NCBI GenBank assembly: GCA_050947015.1
Contig: JBMNVT010000005.1
Span: forward strand, 1-64,000
Source: CAKXIK01 sp050947015
GTDB lineage: Bacteria; Bacillota; Clostridia; Oscillospirales; Acutalibacteraceae
Direction: 5' to 3'
Length of the DNA stretch: 64,000 nucleotides
The notes below the pieces were generated by a model. It saw only the letters and a list, made by a program, of their open reading frames with translations, did not search any database and was not told the DNA's origin. This document shows, in pieces, positions 41,735 to 51,477 of this stretch. Position 1 is the first letter of the stretch. Each line of letters starts with the position of its first letter. A program made the translations under genes and the position numbers.

Positions 41735-43837
41735 ATGTCAAATCTGGTCATTGTGGAATCTCCCGCAAAAGCAAAGACCATCAAAAAATATTTGGGCAGC
41801 GGATACGAGGTTGTCGCTTCCATGGGGCACGTGCGCGACTTGCCGGAAAAGCGGCTCAGCGTCGATGTCAAAAAGGATTTCAAACCGAAATATGAAGTGA
41901 TTAAAGGAAAGGAAAAGCTGGTCAGTGAGCTGGAAGCGTTGGCAAAGAAGAGCGACCGGATTTACCTTGCAACCGACCCGGACCGTGAGGGAGAAGCCAT
42001 TTCATGGCATCTTGCGTATCTGCTTGGCCTCAGTCTGGACGACGACAACCGTGTCACATTCAATGAAATTACAAAAACAGGCGTGAGCAGCGGGATGGCT
42101 GCTCCGCGCAAAATTGATATTGATCTGGTAAACGCACAGCAGGCTCGCCGTGTTCTCGACCGATTGGTGGGCTACAAGCTCAGCCCGTTTCTTTCGCAGA
42201 AGATTCGCCGCGGGCTTTCCGCAGGGCGTGTGCAGTCAGTCGCTGTGCGGCTGATTGTGGATCGTGAGGAGGAAATCCGCGCGTTTGTTCCCGAGGAATA
42301 TTGGACGCTCGATGCAAAACTGGCTCCCAAGGGCGGCAAAAAGGTATTTCCTGCCTCATTTTACGGTTCCGCCGCAGGTGAAAAAATGAAGATTGTCAAT
42401 CAGGAGGAAGCTGACCGCATTCTGGCCGCCCTGAAGGACGCCGAATATCAGATCACTGCGCTGAAGAAGGGAACACGCCGCCGTTCCCCCGCGCCGCCGT
42501 TTATCACATCTACCCTGCAGCAGGAAGCCTCTCGGCGGTTGGGTTTTCAGTCCAAGCGCACCATGAAAATTGCGCAGGAGCTTTACGAAGGTGTTGAAAT
42601 CACCGGAATGGGCGCGATCGGTCTGATTACCTATATGCGTACCGATTCGCTCCGCCTTTCGGAGGATGCGCTCGCCGACGCTGCAGCGTATATCCGTGAA
42701 ACTTACGGAGACCGGTATGTCCCGGAGGAACCACGCCATTTTAAGACCCGCAAAGGAGCGCAGGACGGTCACGAGGCAATTCGGCCCACTATGACGGCGC
42801 TTACCCCGGAACGGGTGAGACCGAACCTGACAAATGACCAGTATAAGCTCTACAAGCTCATCTGGGAGCGTTTTGTGGCCTGTCAGATGGCAAATTGCCT
42901 GCAGGCAACAACACAGGCGGAGATTACCGCCGGCGATTACCTGTTTAAGGCATCGGGCTACAGCGTGACCTTTGACGGCTTTACGGTTCTTTATGAAGAG
43001 GCGAAGGACGAGGAAGAAAAAGAAGGTGCGGCGCTGCCGCCGTTGGAAAAGGGCATGATGCTGCGCTGCAAAGAACTGGTGGGTAATCAGCATTTTACCC
43101 AGCCTCCCGCCCGTTTCAGCGAAGCGACGCTGATTAAAGCGCTTGAGGAAAATGGGATCGGCCGTCCGTCCACTTATGCCGCGACGATTTCAACCATTAC
43201 CTCGCGCGATTATGTGGAACGCGAGGCAAAACAGCTTAAGCCAACCGAGCTGGGTGAAGTGACCACCAAGCTGATGAAAGAGAAATTTCCTAAAATCGTG
43301 AACGTTAAATTTACCGCGCAGATGGAAAGTGACCTTGACGCGGTGGAATCGGGAAAAAGCGAATGGGTGGAAACGGTTCGTTCTTTCTATGATGATTTTG
43401 ACAAAACCCTGAAAAGCGCCAAGGAAAGCATGGAAGGCGTTAAGATCAAGCTCAAGGAAGAGGAAACGGATTTCATCTGTGAAAAATGCGGCCGTCGCAT
43501 GGTCATCAAAACAGGGCGTTTCGGAAAATTTATCGCATGTCCGGGATATCCCGAATGCAAGAATATCAAAAAGATTGTTGTGGAAACCGGCGCAGTCTGC
43601 CCAAAATGCGGCGGAAAGGTGATCGAAAAAAAGTCAAAGCGCGGAAGGCTGTTTTACGGTTGCTCCAATTATCCCAACTGTAATTTTGTCTCCTGGGATG
43701 AGCCACTGAACGAAAAATGCCCGGTCTGCGGAGAAATCCTTTACCGCAAAAAAGGTAAAACGCCGAAGATCTACTGCGCCAAAGAAGGCTGCACCTATCA
43801 GCGCGTAGAAGAGAAAAAAGAGGATGACGAGCAATGA
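41735..43837 (+). CDS. topA: DNA topoisomerase I (type IA)
   Basis: 700 aa. The TOPRIM domain is LVIVESPAKAKTIKKYLG and ATDPDREGEAISWHL; the active-site Tyr lies in GLITYMRTDSLRLS; then come HEAIRPT and RFSEATLIKALEENGIGRPSTYA. Three C-terminal four-Cys zinc ribbons follow (CEKCGRRM, CPKCGGKV, CPVCGEIL). It relaxes negative supercoils. The start at 41735 is set by GGAAAGGAAG and conserved homology; the frame is open upstream into dprA. The stop overlaps trmFO by 4 bases. Confidence 0.97.
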   Translation: MSNLVIVESPAKAKTIKKYLGSGYEVVASMGHVRDLPEKRLSVDVKKDFKPKYEVIKGKEKLVSELEALAKKSDRIYLATDPDREGEAISWHLAYLLGLSLDDDNRVTFNEITKTGVSSGMAAPRKIDIDLVNAQQARRVLDRLVGYKLSPFLSQKIRRGLSAGRVQSVAVRLIVDREEEIRAFVPEEYWTLDAKLAPKGGKKVFPASFYGSAAGEKMKIVNQEEADRILAALKDAEYQITALKKGTRRRSPAPPFITSTLQQEASRRLGFQSKRTMKIAQELYEGVEITGMGAIGLITYMRTDSLRLSEDALADAAAYIRETYGDRYVPEEPRHFKTRKGAQDGHEAIRPTMTALTPERVRPNLTNDQYKLYKLIWERFVACQMANCLQATTQAEITAGDYLFKASGYSVTFDGFTVLYEEAKDEEEKEGAALPPLEKGMMLRCKELVGNQHFTQPPARFSEATLIKALEENGIGRPSTYAATISTITSRDYVEREAKQLKPTELGEVTTKLMKEKFPKIVNVKFTAQMESDLDAVESGKSEWVETVRSFYDDFDKTLKSAKESMEGVKIKLKEEETDFICEKCGRRMVIKTGRFGKFIACPGYPECKNIKKIVVETGAVCPKCGGKVIEKKSKRGRLFYGCSNYPNCNFVSWDEPLNEKCPVCGEILYRKKGKTPKIYCAKEGCTYQRVEEKKEDDEQ

Positions 43838-45144
43838 ACGGCGTGGTACAGGTGATCGGCGCGGGAATGGCCGGGTGCGAGGCTGCGTGGCAGCTTGCGC
43901 AGAACGGAGTTCCCGTTGTCCTTTGGGAAATGAAGCCGCAGCGCTTTTCTCCGGCGCATCATAATCAGGGTTTTGCGGAGCTGGTCTGCTCAAATTCGCT
44001 TAAGGCGGAACGGATGGAAAGCGCCGCGGGTCTGCTCAAGGCAGAAATGGAGCTGCTTGGTTCGCTGTTGGTGCCGTGTGCAAAGCAATGCCGCGTTCCG
44101 GCGGGCGGCGCGCTCGCCGTTGACCGGGAACGCTTTTCCGAACTGGCCACCGAAAAAATCCTGGCGCATCCGCTAATCGAGGTTCGACGCGAGGAGGCGG
44201 TTGTTCTGCCGCAGGGCGGCTTTTCGGTGATCGCCACCGGCCCCCTGACTGACGGCGCGCTGGCGGAAGAGATTGCCTCCCTTTGCGGCGGAAGGCTCAG
44301 CTTTTTTGATGCTGCCGCTCCCATCGTTACGGCGGAAAGCATCGATTTCAGCGAAGCATTCTATGCTTCGCGTTATGAGCGCGGCGGTGAAGACGATTAT
44401 CTCAACTGTCCAATGAACAAGGAACAATACGAAGCGTTCTACGCGGCGCTGATTGCGGCGGAAGGCGCTCCGCTGCACGATTTTGACGGAAAGCCGAACG
44501 TGTACGAAGGCTGCATGCCGATCGAGATCATGGCAAAACGCGGCGCAAATACGATCCGTTTCGGCCCGCTGAAACCGGTCGGTCTGCGCAATCCGCGCAC
44601 GGGTCATCGCCCGTGGGCGAACGTTCAGCTTCGCCGGGAAGACCGTGACGGCAGGCTTTTTAACCTGGTCGGATTTCAGACAAATTTGAAATTCAGCGAG
44701 CAGAAACGCGTTTTCGGCATGATCCCTGCGCTGAAAAATGCAGATTTTGTCCGTTACGGTGTGATGCACCGCAATTCGTTTCTCAATTCTCCGCAGCTGC
44801 TTTCCGGTTCGTTTCGTCTGAAAAAACAGCCGGATTACTGGTTCGCGGGGCAGATGACCGGTGTGGAAGGCTATATGGAATCGGCGGCGAGCGGCCTGCT
44901 GGCAGGGCTTAACTGCGCGAGAGCCATCGGTGGAAGAGAAGAATTTGTTCCACCGCCGGAAACCATGCTTGGTGCGCTGTGCCGCCACGTCAGTGAGTCA
45001 GCCTCCGCAGATTTTCAGCCAATGGGTGCAAATTTTGGAATTTTGCCGCCGCTTGCGGAGCAGATCCGCGATAAAAAGGAGCGCTACGGCGCCTTGGCCC
45101 ACAGAGCTCTTTGCAGCCTGCAGGCCGCGATGTCGGAAAAATAA
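43834..45144 (+). CDS. trmFO: Methylenetetrahydrofolate-tRNA (uracil-5-)-methyltransferase TrmFO
   Basis: 436 aa flavoprotein. FAD motif VQVIGAGMAGCEAAWQLA, then WEMKPQRFSPAHHNQGFAELVCSNS, MPIEIMAKRGANTIRFGPLKPVGL and GQMTGVEGYMESAASGL. It makes m5U54 in the T-loop of tRNA using methylene-THF and FADH2. The gene starts inside the topA stop (ATGA overlap), a common topA-trmFO coupling in Bacillota. Confidence 0.97.
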   Translation: MNGVVQVIGAGMAGCEAAWQLAQNGVPVVLWEMKPQRFSPAHHNQGFAELVCSNSLKAERMESAAGLLKAEMELLGSLLVPCAKQCRVPAGGALAVDRERFSELATEKILAHPLIEVRREEAVVLPQGGFSVIATGPLTDGALAEEIASLCGGRLSFFDAAAPIVTAESIDFSEAFYASRYERGGEDDYLNCPMNKEQYEAFYAALIAAEGAPLHDFDGKPNVYEGCMPIEIMAKRGANTIRFGPLKPVGLRNPRTGHRPWANVQLRREDRDGRLFNLVGFQTNLKFSEQKRVFGMIPALKNADFVRYGVMHRNSFLNSPQLLSGSFRLKKQPDYWFAGQMTGVEGYMESAASGLLAGLNCARAIGGREEFVPPPETMLGALCRHVSESASADFQPMGANFGILPPLAEQIRDKKERYGALAHRALCSLQAAMSEK

Positions 45145-45176
45145 GCAGATGAATATTTAGAAAGGCAGGGGTTCTC

Positions 45177-46193
45177 ATGAAAATTATTGTGGATGCATTT
45201 GGCGGTGACAATGCGCCGGTTGAAATTTTGAAAGGCTGCGCGCTGGCATTGGAGGAATTTTCCGATCTTTCGATTCTGCTTACCGGCAGCGAAGAAGTGA
45301 TCCGGAAGGTCTGCGCCGAACAGAACATTTCGCTTGACCGGATGGAAATTGTTGATGCACCTCAAGTTATTACAATGGAAGAGCACGCCGGGGAAATCAT
45401 GCGCAGCAAAAGGGACTGTTCCATGGCGCAGGGGCTTCGCCGTCTGGCGGCGGGCGAGGGCGACGCCTTTATGACCGCCGGCAGCACCGGCGCTTTGGTG
45501 GTTGGCGCAACGCTGATCGTCAAGCGTATCAAGGGCATCAAGCGCGCGGCACTGGCGCCGATCATGCCGAACGACAAAGGCTTTTTCATGCTGATCGACT
45601 GCGGTGCAAACGTCGAGTGCAAGGCGGAAAATCTGCAGCAGTTCGGTATGATGGGTTCGATTTATATGGATAAAGTCATGGGGGTAAAAAATCCGCGCGT
45701 CGGTCTGGTCAACGTGGGAACGGAGGAGACCAAAGGCGGCGACTTGCAGCTGGAAACATTTGAGCTTTTGAAAAACCATACCCCCGTCAATTTTGTGGGC
45801 AACGTGGAAGCGCGGGAAATTCCGAGGAATGGTGCGGATGTTGTGGTGACCGACGGCTTTACCGGCAACGTCATCCTCAAGTTGTACGAGGGGGTCGCCA
45901 TGACGATGATGCGAAACATCAAGCGCATTTTCCTCACAAACCTGAAAACCAAGCTGGCCGCCGCCATGGTGAAGAGCAATCTGGCCGGCTTTAAGAAGAA
46001 AATGGATTATAACGAATACGGCGGCGCACCGCTGATGGGTATTTCAAAGCCGGTGTTCAAATCGCACGGCAGCTCCGACGCAAACACCTTCCGCAATGCG
46101 CTGCGGAATACGTATCGCTTTGTCAAGGGCGACGTCGTCAGCGAAATTTCGTCTGCGCTGGCACAGATGAAGACCGATGGCAGTGAAGAATAA
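45177..46193 (+). CDS. plsX: Phosphate acyltransferase PlsX
   Basis: 338 aa. It starts MKIIVDAFGGDNAPVEILKG and has FMTAGSTGALVVGATLIVKRIKG, LIDCGANVECKAENLQQFG and VTDGFTGNVILKLYEG, the complete PlsX family pattern. It converts acyl-ACP to acyl-phosphate for PlsY in membrane lipid synthesis. RBS AAAGGCAGGGG. It is followed directly by rnc (23 bp); the acpP gene often found between plsX and rnc in Bacillota is absent here. Confidence 0.96.
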   Translation: MKIIVDAFGGDNAPVEILKGCALALEEFSDLSILLTGSEEVIRKVCAEQNISLDRMEIVDAPQVITMEEHAGEIMRSKRDCSMAQGLRRLAAGEGDAFMTAGSTGALVVGATLIVKRIKGIKRAALAPIMPNDKGFFMLIDCGANVECKAENLQQFGMMGSIYMDKVMGVKNPRVGLVNVGTEETKGGDLQLETFELLKNHTPVNFVGNVEAREIPRNGADVVVTDGFTGNVILKLYEGVAMTMMRNIKRIFLTNLKTKLAAAMVKSNLAGFKKKMDYNEYGGAPLMGISKPVFKSHGSSDANTFRNALRNTYRFVKGDVVSEISSALAQMKTDGSEE

Positions 46194-46216
46194 CAACCGG
46201 GGAAAAGGTACTGAAC

Positions 46217-46894
46217 ATGAAAGAACTGCAAAAAAGGCTTGGTTATACCTTTAAGGATGAAAAGCTGCTGCAGACCGCGCTGACGCATTCCTCGTACGCC
46301 AACGAGGCAAAGGGACGCGGCGTCTGCAATGAGCGGCTGGAATTTTTGGGCGATTCCGTGCTGGGAATGGTAACGGCGGAATATCTTTATTCCCATTGCC
46401 CGCAGGTGGCGGAAGGCGGTCTGACCAAACAGAGGGCGGCGCTCGTTTGTGAAAAGGCGCTTGCCGGTTATGCGCGGGAATTGGGGTTGGGTGGCTGTCT
46501 TCGCCTTGGTCACGGGGAAAAGCGCACCGGCGGCGACAAACGCCCGTCTATTCTTTCCGATGCGTTTGAATCGGTTCTGGCGGCGGTTTATCTGGACGGC
46601 GGCATGCCGCCGGCAAAGGCGCTGGTGCTTCGGTTTATTGTCAAGGAGATGGAATCGAACAAAGCGGCGCCCGGTTTTCACGATTATAAAACCGCGCTGC
46701 AGGAGATTATTCAGCAGAATCCCGAAGAGCAGCTGGAATATCTTCTGGTGGAGGAATCCGGCCCCGATCATGATAAACACTTTGTGGTCGAAGTACGTCT
46801 GAACAGCAACCCAATCGGTCGCGGAGGCGGGCGGAGCAAAAAAGAAGCCGAACAGCAGGCTGCGCGCGAGGCGCTGCGGCTAATGGGCTATTGA
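46217..46894 (+). CDS. rnc: Ribonuclease III
   Basis: 225 aa. The RNase III signature NERLEFLGDSVLGMVTAEYL and the second acidic cluster DAFESVLAAVYLDGG form the two-metal active site. The C-terminal dsRNA-binding domain is DYKTALQEIIQQN ... GRGGGRSKKEAEQQAAREAL. It processes rRNA precursors and cleaves structured mRNAs. RBS GGGAAAAGG. It lies upstream of smc as in other Bacillota. Confidence 0.97.
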   Translation: MKELQKRLGYTFKDEKLLQTALTHSSYANEAKGRGVCNERLEFLGDSVLGMVTAEYLYSHCPQVAEGGLTKQRAALVCEKALAGYARELGLGGCLRLGHGEKRTGGDKRPSILSDAFESVLAAVYLDGGMPPAKALVLRFIVKEMESNKAAPGFHDYKTALQEIIQQNPEEQLEYLLVEESGPDHDKHFVVEVRLNSNPIGRGGGRSKKEAEQQAAREALRLMGY

Positions 46895-46924
46895 TTTTTT
46901 CAGATTATTAATCGAGGTGGAACC

Positions 46925-49900
46925 GTGCTCATCAAATCACTGGAGCTGCAGGGCTTCAAATCGTTTCCCGATAAAACCGTCCTTTCCTTTGACAAAGGGA
47001 TTACCGCTGTCGTCGGGCCGAACGGCAGCGGTAAAAGCAATATCAGCGACGCGGTTCGCTGGGTGCTCGGCGAGCAGTCCACAAAGTCTTTGCGTGGAGC
47101 CAAGATGGAGGATGTCGTTTTCAACGGAACCTCCGGGCGGCGTCCGCAGGGTTACGCCGAGGTTTCGCTCAGCATTGACAACGCGGATCGCCGCCTGCCT
47201 TACGACGGCGATGAAGTGCGTGTCACGCGCAGATACTACCGTTCCGGCGAGAGTGATTATCTGATCAACGGCGCTTCGGTGCGTCTTCGCGACATTCATG
47301 AGCTGTTCATGGACACCGGCCTCGGGCGCGACGGGTATTCCATCATCAGTCAGGGAAAAATTGCAGACATCGTTTCCACCCGCTCGGAGGACCGGCGCGA
47401 GGTATTTGAAGAGGCTGCCGGAATTTCCAAGTTCCGTTACCGCAAAAATGAAGCGGAACGCCGTTTGGAACAGGCGCAGGATAACCTGCTGCGCTTGAGG
47501 GATATTTTGCAGGAGTTGGAAAGCCGCGTCGGCCCGCTCGGCGTTCAGGCAGAAAAGGCAAAGCGTTTTCTGGAGCTGGCGGATGAAAAAAAACAGCTGG
47601 AAATCGGGCTTTGGCTGCAAAGCATGAAGCGCCTTTCCGAGGTTTTGCGTACGCAGAAAGAGAAGCTGGCCATTGTGCAGAAGCAGCATTCCGATGCCCG
47701 GGAAGCTCTGACACAGATTGAAAACGCGATTGAAGCTGCCGCCGCGGAAACCGGCGCGCTTTTGGCACAGATCGACGAGATTCGCCGCGCCGCCGCGCAG
47801 GATGAACAGGAAGCGGCGCGCCGCGAAGGCGAAGCCGCCGTTTTGCGCAATGATATCGTTCATCATCAGGAGAATATCCGCCGGATTGAAGAAGAGCTTG
47901 GCAGCTCCGCTGTTACCGGGCAGGAGTTGGAGCAGGCACTCGCCGAACGGCTGGAACAGGCTCAAAAGCGGCGCGACGAAGCGGAAAGGCAACAGGAAGA
48001 GCTTTCTACCTCCGAGGCTAAGGAGGCCGCCGTGGCTGCAGAGCTGGAATCCTTTGCAGAGCAGGAGCGATCCATCCGCGAAGAGCTTTCCATGTTTGAT
48101 TCCGCCCTTTCCGACGCAAAAACGGCGGGAGCTACGGCGGAAACGACCATCAGCGAGGTGCGAAGCCGCCTGCAGACTGCCCGCGATGAACAGGAAGCGG
48201 CCGCAAAAAGGCTGGAACAGCTGCAGCGTGAGGCCGCCGCTGCAGCACAGAAAGCAAAGGAATGCGGCCAGGTGATCGAATTTCAAAAAAATACGGTAAG
48301 CGGTTACGAGCTGCGCATCGGTTCACAGAAACGCCGCGCCGAGGAACGCCGTTTGCAGGCGGACCAGCTCGCACTGGACGCCGGTTCCGAGCAGCGGCGC
48401 ACCAAATTGTTGGAGGAGCTGGAAAAGAACTTTGAAGGCTTTGCCCACAGCGTAAAAATTGTCATGCAGGAAGCGGAACGCGGCGCGCTTGCAGGAATTC
48501 ATGGGCCGGTTTCGCGGATCCTGCAGGTTCCCGCTCAGTTTTCCACGGCGATTGAAACGGCGTTGGGCGGCGCAATGCAGAATATTGTCTGCAGCAGCGA
48601 AAGCGATGCAAAGCGTTCGATTGCGCTGCTCAAACAGCGCGACGCCGGCCGCGCGACCTTTTTGCCGCTGACCTCCGTCAAGGGGAACGAACTGGCGGAG
48701 CGAGGGTTGGAGGATTGCTTCGGTTTTGTCGGCATTGCAAGCAGATTGGTTTCGTGCGAAGAGCAGTATCAGCCCGTTTGCCGCTTTCTGCTCGGCAGAA
48801 TCGCCGTTGCGGAGGATCTGGATTCCGCTGTGGCGATTGCCCGCAGCTACGGTTATCGCTTCCGTGTCGTCACTCTGGACGGTCAGGTGGTCAACGCGGG
48901 CGGCTCGCTGACCGGCGGTTCGCTTGCCAAAAATGCCGGTTTGCTCAACCGTCGCAATGAAATTGAAAAATCAAAGGTGGCCGCACAAAAGCTGCTTGCA
49001 AAAGCAGCCGCCGCCAAAGAGGATTATCGCCGTGCGCAGGAAGCGTACGCCGCCGATGAAGCAGCGCTGCTGGCCGCACGAAGTGAGCTTGCTGCCGCGC
49101 AGGAGGAGCTTATCCGCGCTCAGTCGGAGCAAAGCCGCCTGAACAGTCTGACGGAATCGGCAAAGGCGTCTGCCGGTCAGCTGGAGCGGGAGCAGAAAAA
49201 TGCGGAAACCCGATTAAAAGAATTGGAGGCGGCACGTGAACTGGCGGAGCAGAACCGACGGGAAGCACAGAACCGGCAGAAAGAAGCCGGGGAGCGGCTT
49301 GCCGCGCTGGAATCGGAACGGCAGGCGCTTGCAGCGGAACAAAACGATGCCGCGCGGCGCAGTGCAGAGCTGCGCGTGATGCTGGTGGCCACGAAAAAGG
49401 ATGCCGAAGCGTTTGAAACGGCGGCTGAAGAACTGCGCCGGCGCAGCGGAGACCGGGCGCAGCGGGAACATGAGCTGGTTTTGCAAAAAGCAGAATATGA
49501 AAATAAAATTACCGAAACGCAGACCCGCGCTGAAGCGATGGACGGCGAAGCACAACGGCTGCGCGAACAGGCATCCGGCGCAGGAAAACAGATTGAGACC
49601 CTTACGGCGCAGCGGCTGCAGAAGGAACAGGAAAGCACACAGCTCCGCGCGTCTCAACGGGAAAAATCCGCCGAAAGTGAAAACTGCGGCCGTGAGCTTG
49701 CGCGGTTGGAGGAGCAAAAAAATAGCACGCAGGCGGAATACGATTCCATCGACCGAAAGCTTTATGAAGAATACGACCTGACCAGACGCGAGGCCGAAGC
49801 GCTTGAAATCGTCATTGAAAACGCAGCGGAAGCGGGGCGTCGTCTGGCAGAATTAAAGGGGAAGATTCGCGCGCTGGGTTCGGTCAACCTTTCTGCGATT

Positions 49901-50494
49901 GAGGAATATAAAGAAGTCAGCGAGCGCTACGAGTTTTTGAAAGCGCAGGTGGAGGATGCCGAAAAATCGCGCACAGAGCTGCTGGCGCTGATCGAAAAGC
50001 TTACCGACGAAATGCGCAGAATCTTTTCCGAGCGCTTTACGGAGATTAACCGCAATTTCCGCCAGACGTTCCGCGAACTGTTCGGCGGCGGCGACGCATC
50101 CCTGTCGCTTACCGATCCGGGCGACGTGCTCGGTTCCGGAATTCAAATTTCCGTTCAGCCGCAGGGCAAGATCATCACAAATATTGATGCGCTTTCGGGC
50201 GGCGAGAAATCGTTGGCTGCCATTGCGCTTTACTTTGCCATTATGAAGGTCAGCCCGACGCCGTTTTGTATTCTGGATGAAATCGAAGCTGCGCTGGACG
50301 ACGTCAATGTGACGCGCTTTGCCACATATCTTCGCCGTATGAGCGCGCACACACAGTACATTGCCATTACACACCGCCGCGGAACCATGGAGGAAGCGGA
50401 CGTTCTTTATGGCGTAACCATGCAGGAAAAAGGTGTTTCCAAGCTTCTGCAGCTGCGCGCCAGTGAGGTGGAGCAAAAGCTGGGACTTCGGTAA
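46925..50494 (+). CDS. smc: Chromosome segregation protein SMC
   Basis: 1189 aa from a GTG at 46925 (RBS GAGGTGG). The N-terminal Walker A is GPNGSGKSNISDAVRWVLGE. Two long coiled coils (about 170-500 and 660-1000) flank the hinge near 510-650 (GIHGPVSRILQVPAQFSTAI and GGSLTGGSLAK at its end). The C-terminal signature is LSGGEKSLAAIALYFA and Walker B is FCILDEIEAALDD. It is a homodimeric DNA-entrapping ATPase acting with ScpA/ScpB in chromosome compaction. Ends 57 bp before ftsY. Confidence 0.97.
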   Translation: MLIKSLELQGFKSFPDKTVLSFDKGITAVVGPNGSGKSNISDAVRWVLGEQSTKSLRGAKMEDVVFNGTSGRRPQGYAEVSLSIDNADRRLPYDGDEVRVTRRYYRSGESDYLINGASVRLRDIHELFMDTGLGRDGYSIISQGKIADIVSTRSEDRREVFEEAAGISKFRYRKNEAERRLEQAQDNLLRLRDILQELESRVGPLGVQAEKAKRFLELADEKKQLEIGLWLQSMKRLSEVLRTQKEKLAIVQKQHSDAREALTQIENAIEAAAAETGALLAQIDEIRRAAAQDEQEAARREGEAAVLRNDIVHHQENIRRIEEELGSSAVTGQELEQALAERLEQAQKRRDEAERQQEELSTSEAKEAAVAAELESFAEQERSIREELSMFDSALSDAKTAGATAETTISEVRSRLQTARDEQEAAAKRLEQLQREAAAAAQKAKECGQVIEFQKNTVSGYELRIGSQKRRAEERRLQADQLALDAGSEQRRTKLLEELEKNFEGFAHSVKIVMQEAERGALAGIHGPVSRILQVPAQFSTAIETALGGAMQNIVCSSESDAKRSIALLKQRDAGRATFLPLTSVKGNELAERGLEDCFGFVGIASRLVSCEEQYQPVCRFLLGRIAVAEDLDSAVAIARSYGYRFRVVTLDGQVVNAGGSLTGGSLAKNAGLLNRRNEIEKSKVAAQKLLAKAAAAKEDYRRAQEAYAADEAALLAARSELAAAQEELIRAQSEQSRLNSLTESAKASAGQLEREQKNAETRLKELEAARELAEQNRREAQNRQKEAGERLAALESERQALAAEQNDAARRSAELRVMLVATKKDAEAFETAAEELRRRSGDRAQREHELVLQKAEYENKITETQTRAEAMDGEAQRLREQASGAGKQIETLTAQRLQKEQESTQLRASQREKSAESENCGRELARLEEQKNSTQAEYDSIDRKLYEEYDLTRREAEALEIVIENAAEAGRRLAELKGKIRALGSVNLSAIEEYKEVSERYEFLKAQVEDAEKSRTELLALIEKLTDEMRRIFSERFTEINRNFRQTFRELFGGGDASLSLTDPGDVLGSGIQISVQPQGKIITNIDALSGGEKSLAAIALYFAIMKVSPTPFCILDEIEAALDDVNVTRFATYLRRMSAHTQYIAITHRRGTMEEADVLYGVTMQEKGVSKLLQLRASEVEQKLGLR

Positions 50495-50551
50495 CGGTGG
50501 TTCGCGGTTTGTCAGGAAGAATCAATTTTCCGTCGAAAGGAAAACGATATC

Positions 50552-51466
50552 ATGGGATTTTTTAAAAAGATCAGCCAGGGGCTGAAGAAAACGCGTGACA
50601 GTGTCGTGCATCAGATCGATTCCATGCTCAAATCTTTTACCAAGATTGATGAAGAGCTGTTTGAAGAGCTGGAGGAACTTCTGATCATGGGGGATGTCGG
50701 CGCGGCAACGTCGGCAAAAATCTGCGAAGAGTTGCGCGCACGCGCAAAAGAGCGCGGTGTCAAGGATCCGCAGCAGATCAGCATGATGCTGCAGGAGTTG
50801 ATTGCCGAGCAGCTGGAGGACGATCAGGAGCTGCAGCTGAATACAAAACCGTCTGTTATTTTGGTTATTGGGGTCAACGGCGTTGGAAAAACAACGACGA
50901 TCGGCAAGCTTGCGGCCCGTTTTTCTGCCGAGGGGAAAAAAGTGGTGCTTGCCGCGGCCGATACCTTTCGCGCGGCAGCGGTGGAACAGCTTAAGATCTG
51001 GGCGGATCGCGCTGGTGTGGAAATGATTTCGCAGGCAGAAGGCTCCGATCCGGCTGCTGTGGTGTTCGACGCAATTTCCGCTGCAAAAGCCCGCGGTGCG
51101 GATCTCGTTATCTGCGACACAGCCGGCCGTCTGCACAATAAAAAGAATCTGATGGACGAGCTTGGAAAAATTCATCGCATCATTGACCGTGAGCTGCCGC
51201 AGGCCGATCAAGAGGTGCTGTTGGTGCTTGACGCGACCACCGGGCAAAATGCCGTCAATCAGGCGCGTGCGTTTCGTGAAACCGCCGGGCTGACCGGCAT
51301 CGTTTTGACAAAGCTTGACGGAACGGCTAAGGGCGGCGTTGTGCTGTCCATCAAAGAGGAACTCGGTGTGCCGGTCAAATTTATCGGCGTAGGCGAACAG
51401 GTCGACGATCTGCAGCCGTTTGACGCCCGGGAATTTGCCGCGGCGCTGTTCAGCACCGAGGAGTAG
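50552..51466 (+). CDS. ftsY: Signal recognition particle receptor FtsY
   Basis: 304 aa, the short Gram-positive form without an acidic A domain. The N domain starts MGFFKKISQGLKKTRDSVVH. The G domain has VIGVNGVGKTTTIGKLAARF, ADTFRAAAVEQL, CDTAGRLHNKKNLMDEL and TKLDGTAKGGVVLS, ending with GVGEQVDDLQPFDAREFAAALF. It docks ribosome-SRP complexes at the membrane. The ffh gene is not next to it. The following rdgB starts 11 bases after its stop. Confidence 0.97.
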   Translation: MGFFKKISQGLKKTRDSVVHQIDSMLKSFTKIDEELFEELEELLIMGDVGAATSAKICEELRARAKERGVKDPQQISMMLQELIAEQLEDDQELQLNTKPSVILVIGVNGVGKTTTIGKLAARFSAEGKKVVLAAADTFRAAAVEQLKIWADRAGVEMISQAEGSDPAAVVFDAISAAKARGADLVICDTAGRLHNKKNLMDELGKIHRIIDRELPQADQEVLLVLDATTGQNAVNQARAFRETAGLTGIVLTKLDGTAKGGVVLSIKEELGVPVKFIGVGEQVDDLQPFDAREFAAALFSTEE

Positions 51467-51477
51467 CGGAGGATCTT

